In this document: piece after piece, positions 5,740 to 12,050 of the stretch
Position numbering within the stretch: the first letter of the stretch is position 1
Layout: every line of letters starts with the position of its first letter
Assembly: GCA_024278415.1 (NCBI GenBank)
Contig: JAJRTI010000052.1
Coordinates: 1-15,175 of the forward strand
Origin: Planctomycetota bacterium
GTDB taxonomy: Bacteria; Planctomycetota; Brocadiia; JAJRTI01
Direction of reading: 5' to 3'
DNA: 15,175 nucleotides
The notes under the pieces: generated by a model
What the model was told of the DNA's origin: nothing
The model's database searches: none
Seen by the model: the letters and a program-made list of their open reading frames with translations, nothing else
Program-made: the position numbers and the translations under genes

Positions 5740-6654
5740 TCAGCGCCACAAAGCGGCCTGTGGCTCGGCGTCGTCCCTTGGCCTGGCCGCGAGGATCTTA
5801 TCGGCGTCCTGCGGCCCGCGTATGGGCGCCGCGCCGCGTTCGATGGCGAGTTGATTGCCACGGGGGCCCGGCCCGCCGAACTCGACCGCGAACGTGGGCA
5901 CGCCGGCTTGTTGGGCCATGCCGAAGGTCGCCATCGTGCCGCCCGCAGCCTCGGCCTCCACGACGAGCAGCGCATCGCTCACTCCAGCCACGAGGCGGTT
6001 GCGGGCCATCGCGTAGGCGGTGGACCACGGGCTGGCAGGAAACGCCTCCGACGCCACGACGATCCGGCGCCCCAACTCGGCCGCCCAGGGCGCCAGCTCT
6101 GGACAGAGCCGAAACTGGTCCACGCCCATGGGCAGAAACAGGACCGTCGAGCCGCCGCCGGCCAATGCGCCGGCATGGCCCGCGGTGTCGATGCCGCGCG
6201 CGTACCCGCTCACGATTGTCCACCCGGCCTCCGCCAAGCGCGAGGCGATGTCGCGCGCCATGCGCAGGCCCAGCCGGGAGGGCGCGGTGGCGCCCACAAT
6301 CGCGCAGCACTTCGTGTCGGGCAGCCGCCCCTGGATGTAGAGCACCGCCGGCGGCTGGGCCAATGCCCGAAGCCGGTCCGGCATCGTGCCGTGCCACTCC
6401 ATGGCCATGGAGAAGCCCGCCGCCTCGAGCGAATCGAGGCGCCGACGCAGTTCGTTCAGGTGGCCCGACAGCGCACAGATAGGGCCGATCATCTCGCCCG
6501 TCACGCGCGGCACTTGGGCGAGCGCGAGCGGCGCCGCGTCGAGCACCTGGGCGACGCGGCCGAAGCGGTTGGCCAGTCGGCGCAGCAGGGCGGACCCGAT
6601 GCCGGGCACGCTGTGCAGCGCGAAGAGGGCGAGCTTGTCGGGAGGCTGATCCAT
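5740..6654 (-). CDS. dprA: DprA/Smf-family DNA-processing protein
   Basis: DprA binds incoming single-stranded DNA and loads RecA during natural transformation; it acts in the cytoplasm. The 304-aa protein has an N-terminal helix-hairpin-helix (LHSVPGIGSALLRRLANRFG, 13-32) and then the DprA Rossmann domain: AIVGATAPSRLG (118-129), VSGYARGIDTAGHAGAL (148-164), FLPMGVDQF (173-181), ASEAFP (201-206), ARNRLVAGVSDALLVVEA (217-234) and GGTM (238-241), ending PRGNQLAIERGA. In typical DprA the first motif is VGTR and the RNR motif is FPRRNR; here they are VGAT and AMARNR. The C-terminal winged helix of many DprAs is absent, which is common. The start at 6654 is chosen because conserved sequence begins shortly after it; the frame is open to 6927, but that stretch looks non-coding. 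It is divergent from ridA. Confidence 0.9.
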   Translation of the reverse strand: MDQPPDKLALFALHSVPGIGSALLRRLANRFGRVAQVLDAAPLALAQVPRVTGEMIGPICALSGHLNELRRRLDSLEAAGFSMAMEWHGTMPDRLRALAQPPAVLYIQGRLPDTKCCAIVGATAPSRLGLRMARDIASRLAEAGWTIVSGYARGIDTAGHAGALAGGGSTVLFLPMGVDQFRLCPELAPWAAELGRRIVVASEAFPASPWSTAYAMARNRLVAGVSDALLVVEAEAAGGTMATFGMAQQAGVPTFAVEFGGPGPRGNQLAIERGAAPIRGPQDADKILAARPRDDAEPQAALWR

Positions 6655-6747
6655 AGGTGCGCAAGTCCACTCCGGTGGTGTCCGATGCGGCGATGTTACC
6701 ACGCACTCACCGAGACCGGAAGAGCCCCGCCCGCGGCGCACTCGCGC

Positions 6748-6777
6748 TTGCGCACACGGCGACGGCCGCGCTACCAT
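6748..6777 (+). promoter_or_regulatory. Weak promoter candidate for ridA-dus
   Basis: TTGCGC (6748-6753), an 18-base gap and TACCAT (6772-6777) lie about 60 bases before the ridA ATG. The -35 match is 3/6. The gap 6655-6836 must hold promoters for both dprA and ridA, but neither is convincing. Confidence 0.2.
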
Positions 6778-6824
6778 GTAGCCCCTGCACACGGCATGAT
6801 GCCGGCAGCAACCCCCAACTGCGT

Positions 6825-6829
6825 AGGAG
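6825..6829 (+). promoter_or_regulatory. Ribosome binding site of ridA
   Basis: AGGAG seven bases before the ATG at 6837. It excludes the longer in-frame start at 6657. Confidence 0.75.
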
Positions 6830-6836
6830 CAAGGCG

Positions 6837-7220
6837 ATGTCCATCGACCGTATCTCGACTGACGCGGCCCCCGCCGCGATCGGGCCGTACAGCCAGGCTG
6901 TTGTGGCCAATGGGTTTGTGTTCGCATCCGGGCAGATTGCGATCGACCCGTCTACCGGCGATCTTGTCCTCGACGACGTGCAGTCGCAGACGCGGCGTGT
7001 GCTCGAAAACCTCAAGGCCGTGCTGGAGGCCGCCGGCTCGTGCATGGACAAGGTCGTCAAGGCCACGGTCTTCCTCACCGACATCAACGACTACGGCGCG
7101 GTGAACGAGGTCTACGCCGAGTACTTCGGCGACGCCAAGCCGGCTCGCGCCGCGGTAGCTGTGGCCGCATTGCCGCGCGGGGTGGGCGTGGAGATCGAGG
7201 TGGTTGCGGTCGTGGCATGA
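6837..7220 (+). CDS. ridA: RidA family enamine/imine deaminase
   Basis: RidA proteins hydrolyse reactive 2-aminoacrylate and related enamines released by PLP enzymes, giving keto acids and ammonia. They work as cytoplasmic trimers. The 127-aa length is standard. Family motifs are IGPYSQAV (15-22), FASGQIAIDPSTG (29-41), VLENLKAVLEAAG (55-67), VVKATVFLTDINDY (73-86) and PARAAVAVAALPRGVGVEIE (103-121... ending at 121), with the substrate-binding Arg104 and the conserved Glu near 119-121. The start is fixed by AGGAG seven bases upstream. The stop TGA (7218-7220) overlaps the dus start as ATGA, so the two genes are translationally coupled. The pairing with a tRNA-modifying enzyme is probably for expression rather than a shared pathway. 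Confidence 0.95.
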   Translation: MSIDRISTDAAPAAIGPYSQAVVANGFVFASGQIAIDPSTGDLVLDDVQSQTRRVLENLKAVLEAAGSCMDKVVKATVFLTDINDYGAVNEVYAEYFGDAKPARAAVAVAALPRGVGVEIEVVAVVA

Positions 7221-8209
7221 GCGCAGACCGCACTATCCGTCTGGGGCCGCTGGAGTTGCCGTCGCGCTTCACGCTCGCGCCCATGGCCGGGCTGACGAAC
7301 CTGCCGTTCCGCCTCATGATGCGCGAACTGGGCGGGCTCGGGTTGGCTGCTACGGACATGATGAACGCGCGGTCGCTGCTCAGGGGCGGGGCCAAGACGC
7401 TCGACCTGGCGAAGACCCACCCCCACGACCACCCCGTCGCCGCGCAGATCTATGGACCCATCGAGTCGGAGGTCGCGGACGCCGCGCGCTGGCTGGCGGA
7501 CCACGGGTACGACGTGGTCGACTTCAACATGGGCTGCCCGGTGCGCAAGGTCGTGCGCAAGGGCAACGGCTGCGCGCTCATGCGCGAGCCCGAACGCGCG
7601 GTCAGGCTCGCCGCGGCCGTGGCCGAGGCCGTGGATATTCCGGTGACCGTCAAGATGCGCCTGGGCTGGGACGCGGACACCATCAATGCCCCAGAACTCG
7701 CCCGCGAACTCGAGCAGGTGGGCGTGGCCGGCATTACCGTGCACGGACGCACGCGGGGGCAGTTCTACAGCGGCGAGGTCAGCCTCGACGGCATCCGGCG
7801 CGTGGTCGAAGCGGTCGGCCGTATCCCCGTGATCGGCAATGGCAACGTGGTCACCATCGAAGACGCGAAGCGCATGTTCGATACCACGGGCTGCGCGGGC
7901 ATCGCGGTCGGCCGCGCCGCGCTCGACAACCCCTTCATCTGCGCGCAGCTCGCGCGGTGGGACGCCACAGGAGATCCAGGCCCCGAACCGGCCTTCGAGG
8001 AGAAACTCGCCGTGGTGGAGCGGCACGTGGAACTGCTTCGGCAACACCAAATCCCAAGGCATGCGACACACATGGTGCGTCGCTTCGCTAAGCATTGGCG
8101 CAAGCTGCTCAAGCTGCCGCGGCCTGTGTACATGGACATGATCCAGGTCCCCAGCGTGGAGGCCTTCTCGGAGAAGCTTGCGGCCATCCGCGAGCGGATG
8201 CGCTCGTAG
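7217..8209 (+). CDS. dus: tRNA-dihydrouridine synthase
   Basis: FMN-dependent enzyme that reduces uridine to dihydrouridine in the tRNA D-loop using NADPH. The 330-aa protein is a TIM barrel with LAPMAGLTNLPFR (20-32), the catalytic Cys107 in NMGCPVRKVVRKGNGCALM (104-122), VKMRLGWD (145-152), VHGRTR (175-180), IGNGNV (206-211, FMN phosphate) and GIAVGRAALDNPF (228-240), followed by the helical C-terminal domain. The pattern is closest to the DusB type, though the subgroup call is tentative. The start ATG at 7217 overlaps the ridA stop. The stop TAG (8207-8209) lies inside the left arm of repeat copy B at 8206-8269, so the end of the gene and the repeat have merged. The longer frame from 7040 overlaps ridA and is not real. 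Confidence 0.95.
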   Translation: MSADRTIRLGPLELPSRFTLAPMAGLTNLPFRLMMRELGGLGLAATDMMNARSLLRGGAKTLDLAKTHPHDHPVAAQIYGPIESEVADAARWLADHGYDVVDFNMGCPVRKVVRKGNGCALMREPERAVRLAAAVAEAVDIPVTVKMRLGWDADTINAPELARELEQVGVAGITVHGRTRGQFYSGEVSLDGIRRVVEAVGRIPVIGNGNVVTIEDAKRMFDTTGCAGIAVGRAALDNPFICAQLARWDATGDPGPEPAFEEKLAVVERHVELLRQHQIPRHATHMVRRFAKHWRKLLKLPRPVYMDMIQVPSVEAFSEKLAAIRERMRS

Positions 8210-8269
8210 TAGGGCGATTCATCGCCCGTCTCTGCGTTTGGAAGAACGGGCGATAAATCGCCCTACTAC
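8206..8269. repeat. Paired inverted REP (BIME-like), copy B
   Basis: Arms 8206-8229 and 8246-8269 (24 nt, one mismatch; pairing extends to 8202 and 8273) surround a 16-nt spacer. Both arms read GTAGTA inward and carry their own GGGCGA/TCGCCC stem with loop TTCA or TTTA. It has the same length, layout and arms as copy A at 2042-2105, with a different spacer. The dus stop codon is part of the left arm. Confidence 0.88.
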
Positions 8270-8286
8270 GAGCCACCTACGTCTTG

Positions 8287-8306
8287 CCGCATGCGCCAGC
8301 ATGCGG
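8287..8306. repeat. Perfect 8-bp hairpin with GCCA loop
   Basis: CCGCATGC, loop GCCA, GCATGCGG. It shares stem length with, and the loop matches on the opposite strand, the GTAG hairpin at 8332-8355, but no GTAG sits next to it. It may be a decayed element or a 3' mRNA hairpin of dus. Confidence 0.5.
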
Positions 8307-8331
8307 GGGGCCCGGTGTGCTCTGTCGTCTC

Positions 8332-8355
8332 CCGCAGCCTGGCGGCTGCGGCTAC
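8332..8355 (-). repeat. GTAG hairpin (REP-like) on the minus strand
   Basis: On the minus strand GTAG (8355-8352) is followed immediately by stem CCGCAGCC, loop GCCA and stem GGCTGCGG (8339-8332). A partial second copy (CTGGCGGCTAC ending 8371) gives another GTAG 16 bases away. It lies between dus and the ceramidase-like gene. Confidence 0.55.
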
Positions 8356-8377
8356 CATGCCTGGCGGCTACAGGCGG

Positions 8378-8406
8378 TTGACATCGGCTGCCTCCTCGGC
8401 CATCAT
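8378..8406 (+). promoter_or_regulatory. Probable promoter of the ceramidase-like gene
   Basis: Consensus TTGACA (8378-8383), a 17-base gap and CATCAT (8401-8406) lie about 45 bases before the ATG at 8452. The -10 matches 4/6. The site implies that this gene is transcribed separately from ridA-dus. Confidence 0.5.
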
Positions 8407-8439
8407 TCTGGCCTGCGATCCCTTCCTCCCAATCGCCCC

Positions 8440-8444
8440 AGGAG
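8440..8444 (+). promoter_or_regulatory. Ribosome binding site of the ceramidase-like gene
   Basis: AGGAG seven bases before the ATG at 8452. It rules out the longer frame from 8284, which would run through the upstream hairpins and the promoter. Confidence 0.75.
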
Positions 8445-8451
8445 TATCGTT

Positions 8452-9750
8452 ATGCGTTTCGGCATCTCGCAGATCGACATCACGCCTCCGTTCCGCACGA
8501 CCATGGCCGGCTACGGCGCCCGGTGGGACCACTACGACGACGTGGCCGACCCGCTCACGTTCACCGCGCTCATCCTCGAAGACCGCGGCCGCCGCGCGGT
8601 GATCGGCGCGTCGGACCTGATCGGTTTTGAGCAGGACCACGTGATGGCGCTGCGCAAGCAAATCGCCAAGGCCGTGAACGCGCCGGTGGACAACGTCATG
8701 CTCAACTCGTCGCACACCCACGGCGGGCCGCTACTCAACGACCGCGCGTCGTACTTTCGGCAAGGCGCGCACAACGCGTGCGCGAAGCAGTACCGCGATT
8801 TCCTCGAAGGCCAAGTCATGGCCGCGGTGAAAGAGGCCGCCAAGAACATGGAGCCCGGCTCGCTCTGGTTTGGCATGGGCAAGACGAGCACGCCCATGAA
8901 TCGGCGCCTCCTGCGCGATGGCCAAATCGTGAATGCGCCAAATCCCGACGGCCCGGTCGACGACCGCCTGCAAGTCCTCGCGCTCAAGGACAAAGTGGAC
9001 GCGATTCGTGCGGTCGGCATCCGCATCTCGTGCCACCCGGTGGCCACTGGCGCGCAGCACCGGATCACGGCCGATTACCCCGGCGCGTTCCGTGCGGCAT
9101 TCACCGGCGCGTTTGGCCCCGGCATCGTCCCGTTTTTCCTCCAGGGAGCCGGGGGCGACATGCGGCCGTCGCAGGTCGATGGGGGCGACCGGTGGCGCCA
9201 GATGAGGCACGACGAACTGCACGTGATCGGCGAGTCGCTCCTCGCGGAGACCCTGAGCGTGCTGGCGGGCGGCGCGATGGAAAAGCTCGGACCGCTCACG
9301 TTGCGGGGCAAACTGAATGTCGCGCAAGTGCCGTGCAAGAAGCTCAAGACGACGCGCGAGGAGTTCGAGGAACTATTGGAGACCGCGTCGGGAACGCAGG
9401 AAATCTGGGCGCGGGAGGCGTTGCGCCACATGGAAGAGAAGGGCGCGGCGCTGTCGGAAGTGCCCATCCGCGTGCACACGCTATGGCTCACGAAGGACAT
9501 GGCCGTGGTGGGCATCCAAGGCGAGGTGCTGATCGGGCTCGGCGCATACGTGGAGAAGCAGATGCGCCCCGCGCGCACGCTCCTGCTCGGGTACACGAAT
9601 GCCTGCCGCTGCTACCTGCCCGACAGCAAGGAGCTGGCCCGCGGGGGCTACGAACAGAGCAGCTACCTCTACGGCGGCTGGACCGGGCCGTTCAAGAAGG
9701 GCATCGAGAAGGTGATCGCCGCGGCCACGTGGCGGGGCAGAGATGGTTAA
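8452..9750 (+). CDS. Neutral/alkaline ceramidase N-terminal-domain-like zinc protein
   Basis: The 432-aa product has the core of the neutral ceramidase fold. The probable zinc ligands are in NSSHTHGGP (His88/His90), ISCHPVA (His195), GIQGEVLIGLG (Glu358) and GYTNACRCYLPD (Tyr381 or Tyr388); TADYPGAF (207-214) and QGAGGDMRPS (231-240) are further family motifs. Neutral ceramidases cleave ceramide to sphingosine and fatty acid, but they are usually secreted and about 650-780 aa. This protein starts MRFGISQIDITPPF with no signal peptide and lacks the C-terminal domain, so it is probably cytoplasmic and may hydrolyse another amide. AGGAG and a good promoter precede it. The TAA stop (9748-9750) is supplied by a heptamer repeat, and the convergent gene ends 18 bases away. 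Fold fairly sure, substrate unknown. Confidence 0.85.
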   Translation: MRFGISQIDITPPFRTTMAGYGARWDHYDDVADPLTFTALILEDRGRRAVIGASDLIGFEQDHVMALRKQIAKAVNAPVDNVMLNSSHTHGGPLLNDRASYFRQGAHNACAKQYRDFLEGQVMAAVKEAAKNMEPGSLWFGMGKTSTPMNRRLLRDGQIVNAPNPDGPVDDRLQVLALKDKVDAIRAVGIRISCHPVATGAQHRITADYPGAFRAAFTGAFGPGIVPFFLQGAGGDMRPSQVDGGDRWRQMRHDELHVIGESLLAETLSVLAGGAMEKLGPLTLRGKLNVAQVPCKKLKTTREEFEELLETASGTQEIWAREALRHMEEKGAALSEVPIRVHTLWLTKDMAVVGIQGEVLIGLGAYVEKQMRPARTLLLGYTNACRCYLPDSKELARGGYEQSSYLYGGWTGPFKKGIEKVIAAATWRGRDG

Positions 9751-9791
9751 TGGTTGATGCTTCCCCCATCAACCATGAACCATTAACCATT
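9743..9791. repeat. Inverted heptamer arrays ATGGTTN between convergent genes (locus 2)
   Basis: On the plus strand ATGGTTA, ATGGTTG and ATG occupy 9743-9759. On the minus strand ATGGTTA, ATGGTTC, ATGGTTG and ATG occupy 9790-9767. A 7-nt gap (9760-9766) separates them. The TAA of the plus-strand gene (9748-9750) and the TGA of the minus-strand gene (9771-9769) both lie inside the repeats. The inverted arrangement could fold into a shared hairpin. Confidence 0.8.
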
Positions 9792-10578
9792 CCGATACCC
9801 GCTCCCGCATCTCTGCGAAGCCGCGTACGCCATTGTGGACGAGCGCGGTGATGAGTTGCCTCGCGCGGTCGAAGTCGGCTTCCACTTGCGCGGCCTCCTT
9901 CCCCTGCCGCTCAGCTAATCGCGGAAGCAACGCCGACGGGCCGTCCATGGCGAACGTGTCGCTCCGCGGATCCCATGCGAACACCTGGCGATGGCCGTCG
10001 CCCGTGGCCTCGTGCACCGCGCAGACGCGGCGCCGCGTGCCGGCCCACCCGCCATCCACGTGCATGAAGAGCGCGAGGTCGAGCTTGTTGAGGTCGGCCC
10101 TCGGAACGCTCAGCGGCGGCGACAGCAAGATCGACGACAGCTCCTCCATGGTGTCCGCGTGCTGGCAGGAGCCGATGCGCCGGGGGCCGTCGATGAGTTG
10201 GAAATACTTGCGCACCGCGTCGCTCCAGATGTAGCCGTACCAGTGGCCCGACCCGATCTCGTGCGCGAGCACGCACGTGGGCTCGGCCGCGGGCCGGCTC
10301 AGCTCTTGGTCGATGACCGCGGGTCTGCTCGTCGAAACAATGCGCGTGCCGGGCGGCAAGAAGCCGAGCAAGTTCGCAAGCACCGTGCTCTTGCCCGCGC
10401 CGCCCGGATTGGCCGCGGTGAGGAACGACGCGCCATTGGCGACGCACGTGAGCAAATACGCGCTCATCTCCACGTCGACCGTGCCCGCTTCGATGAGGTC
10501 GACGATGCTCAGCGTCCGGCCCCCGCGCTGGTTGAGGGAGTCGATCTCGCGAAGATTGCTGCGTTCGAGGGCGTCCAT
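9769..10578 (-). CDS. P-loop ATPase resembling VirB11/PilT-type secretion ATPases
   Basis: A 269-aa putative ATPase. Walker A is NPGGAGKST (57-65), followed by LANLLGFLPPGTRIVSTS, the same layout as the Walker A to strand region of type II/IV secretion ATPases. CVLAHEIGSG (102-111) stands where Walker B would be, and SCQHADTMEELSSIL (137-151) resembles the His-box segment (LHANS or LHADS) of that family. The N-terminal PAS-like or NTD region of secretion ATPases is short here (about 45 residues), and no secretion or pilus gene is nearby, so a transport role is not supported by context. The start at 10578 is the first ATG after the upstream palindrome; the frame is open further upstream only through repeat sequence and over the URO-D-family gene. 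The end EWLMVHG is encoded by the heptamer array. The family link is a motif-based guess. Confidence 0.7.
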   Translation of the reverse strand: MDALERSNLREIDSLNQRGGRTLSIVDLIEAGTVDVEMSAYLLTCVANGASFLTAANPGGAGKSTVLANLLGFLPPGTRIVSTSRPAVIDQELSRPAAEPTCVLAHEIGSGHWYGYIWSDAVRKYFQLIDGPRRIGSCQHADTMEELSSILLSPPLSVPRADLNKLDLALFMHVDGGWAGTRRRVCAVHEATGDGHRQVFAWDPRSDTFAMDGPSALLPRLAERQGKEAAQVEADFDRARQLITALVHNGVRGFAEMRERVSEWLMVHG

Positions 10579-10617
10579 AGCATTTTGGATCCTGTCGGAG
10601 GCGCAACAGGCCAGCCG

Positions 10618-10836
10618 CGTACAACGGCCCTGACCCGCCTCCGCAGGGCATGTCCCTGCGGGGCACCGATTGGCAGCCAGAGAGGGCAGCACCACCTGTC
10701 TGGTGTTTTCCGCCGTCTGCGCCGCCCTTCGGGCGGCGCAGACGGCGGAAAAAGGGGCTGAGGGGGGGCCGTTTCTGGCCCTCAGTCTTCGCTCCGCAGG
10801 GGCAAGCCCTGCGGAGACGGGAGCGGCAGTTGTACG
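10618..10836. repeat. 219-bp nested palindrome II
   Basis: The perfect core has arms 10706-10727 and 10731-10752 (22 bp, loop TTC). Two related smaller hairpins flank it: 10641-10661 (CCGCAGGG/CCCTGCGG) and 10792-10816 (CTCCGCAGGG/CCCTGCGGAG). The outermost ends CGTACAAC (10618-10625) and GTTGTACG (10829-10836) are also inverted. The arms between hairpins are diverged inverted copies: GCCAGA is followed by a C-rich stretch and TTTTCCGCC on both sides. The centre of the whole (10727) matches the centre of the core (10729). It fills nearly all of the gap 10579-10868; I see no gene in it. Confidence 0.75.
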
Positions 10837-10868
10837 TGATTGAACGGCATTCATCCACAAGTCGGGCT

Positions 10869-11996
10869 TCACAGCCACCCCGTGTACTCCGCGAGCAGCC
10901 GCGCGTACTCGACGAAGTTCTCCCACGACACGTCGTGCGGCACGCCGTGGTCGCAGCCGGGGATGAAGCCGCCATCTTTGAGCAAGGGCGGGATGACGCG
11001 CTCCATCTCGCGCTTGATCACGTCGCCGCCTTTGGCGATTGCGCGCTTGTCGATGCCGCCGTGGTAGGCCATGCGTTTGCCGAAGCGCTGCCGGAACTCG
11101 ACGATGTCGTTGTGCGCGGCGACCTCGATGGGGTGGCAGCAGTTGATGCCCACGTCGATCCAGATCGGGATCAGCTCGCCGATAAACCCGTCCGAATCCA
11201 TGTCGACGACCGGGCAGCCCGCGGCCCGCGCCTCCGAAAGCCACCGCTCGTACGCGGGCACGAGGAACCGGTGCACCATGGCCGGCGAGATCATGCTGTG
11301 CCCCTTGTACGCCATGTCCTCAGAGATGCCGACGCAGTCGACCTCGATACGCTCCAGGATCGGCGCCATGGTCTGCGACACGAAGTCGGTCCAGAAGCGG
11401 CACATTTCATCGACAAACTTCGGATCGTCGGCCATGAGCACGCACAACCCCTCCATGCCGCACCATTCGCGGAGCTGCCAAAACGGGCCGTTGAAGTGGA
11501 TCGTGACGAGGTAGTCGTGGCCCTTCATCTTCTCGCACCGCTCCTCGAAGTCGTCGGGGAAGCGGCCCGCGCCGGCCGGGTCGTAGCGCCATTTCATCTC
11601 GTCCCAGTCCGCGCGGTTCTCGACCGGGAACTTGTGCCACTTGCGCGTGACGAAATCCTTGGCCGCGCGGATGTACGTGTAGTCGTACTCGTCCGAGATC
11701 TCCGTGATCGCGCCCATCCAGTCCAGCACCACGTAGTGGCCGTCCTTGTGTTCGAGCACCTTCTCCTCGAACGTGGGGATCATCTTGAACGACACGCCAT
11801 GCGAAATCGCCGGCTGCGTCTTCTCGGGCTGGATGCCGAGGATGCGGTTGATCTCAGCGCCCGGGCTCGCGTCCGCGGGCAGCCCCTCCTCGCGCCAGCG
11901 CTTGAGCGTCTTCTCGCGGCCGCCACCGGGGCGGAACGGAATCTTGTCAGGCTTGCCGAAACAGAGCGTCTCGCGGTAGCGTTCGCGTGGGTTCAT
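10869..11996 (-). CDS. URO-D-superfamily protein (not HemE)
   Basis: A 375-aa TIM-barrel protein of the uroporphyrinogen decarboxylase/corrinoid methyltransferase superfamily. It opens MNPRERYRETLCFGKPDKIPF, the usual family start. SEDMAYKGHSMISPAMVHRFLVPAYERW, AAGCPVVDMDSDGFIGELIPIWIDVGINCCHPIE, AYHGGIDKRAIAKGG and GGFIPGCDHGVPHDVSWENFVEYARLL are typical of the non-haem branch. The Arg-rich porphyrin-binding N-terminal motif of HemE (MRQAGRY) is replaced by RPGGGREKTLKRW. Relatives are abundant in anaerobic and polysaccharide-degrading bacteria and are mostly uncharacterised; some transfer methyl groups to corrinoids. No corrinoid protein is encoded nearby. The gene follows an MDR dehydrogenase by 54 bases, a gap largely made of a heptamer array, so the two are probably one transcript. 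The start ATG has no purine-rich ribosome site. Confidence 0.9.
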   Translation of the reverse strand: MNPRERYRETLCFGKPDKIPFRPGGGREKTLKRWREEGLPADASPGAEINRILGIQPEKTQPAISHGVSFKMIPTFEEKVLEHKDGHYVVLDWMGAITEISDEYDYTYIRAAKDFVTRKWHKFPVENRADWDEMKWRYDPAGAGRFPDDFEERCEKMKGHDYLVTIHFNGPFWQLREWCGMEGLCVLMADDPKFVDEMCRFWTDFVSQTMAPILERIEVDCVGISEDMAYKGHSMISPAMVHRFLVPAYERWLSEARAAGCPVVDMDSDGFIGELIPIWIDVGINCCHPIEVAAHNDIVEFRQRFGKRMAYHGGIDKRAIAKGGDVIKREMERVIPPLLKDGGFIPGCDHGVPHDVSWENFVEYARLLAEYTGWL

Positions 11997-11999
11997 GAT

Positions 12000-12027
12000 C
12001 AGAGGCCAGAGGTCAGAGGTCAGAGGC
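12000..12027. repeat. Heptamer repeat CAGAGGY, four units (locus 3)
   Basis: CAGAGGC, CAGAGGT, CAGAGGT and CAGAGGC follow with no gap, a perfect 7-bp period. They begin four bases upstream of the minus-strand URO-D-family start and sit in the 54-bp intercistronic gap. Confidence 0.8.
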
Positions 12028-12050
12028 GAGCGGTGGTGTCGTGAGATCGA

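Noticed and set aside
6655..6927. N-terminal extension of dprA
   Set aside because: Would overlap the start of ridA on the opposite strand and has no similarity to DprA; homology begins after 6654.
4630..7104. Very long plus-strand open frame (824 codons)
   Set aside because: It runs antisense through the ATPase, response regulator and dprA genes, whose family motifs are on the minus strand. It is open only because of high GC.
10706..10752. Rho-independent terminator
   Set aside because: The stem is very strong, but on either strand the T-run precedes the stem and A residues follow it, the wrong order for termination.
10579..11244. N-terminal extension of the P-loop ATPase frame
   Set aside because: The extension translates nested palindrome II and overlaps the URO-D-family gene on the same strand.
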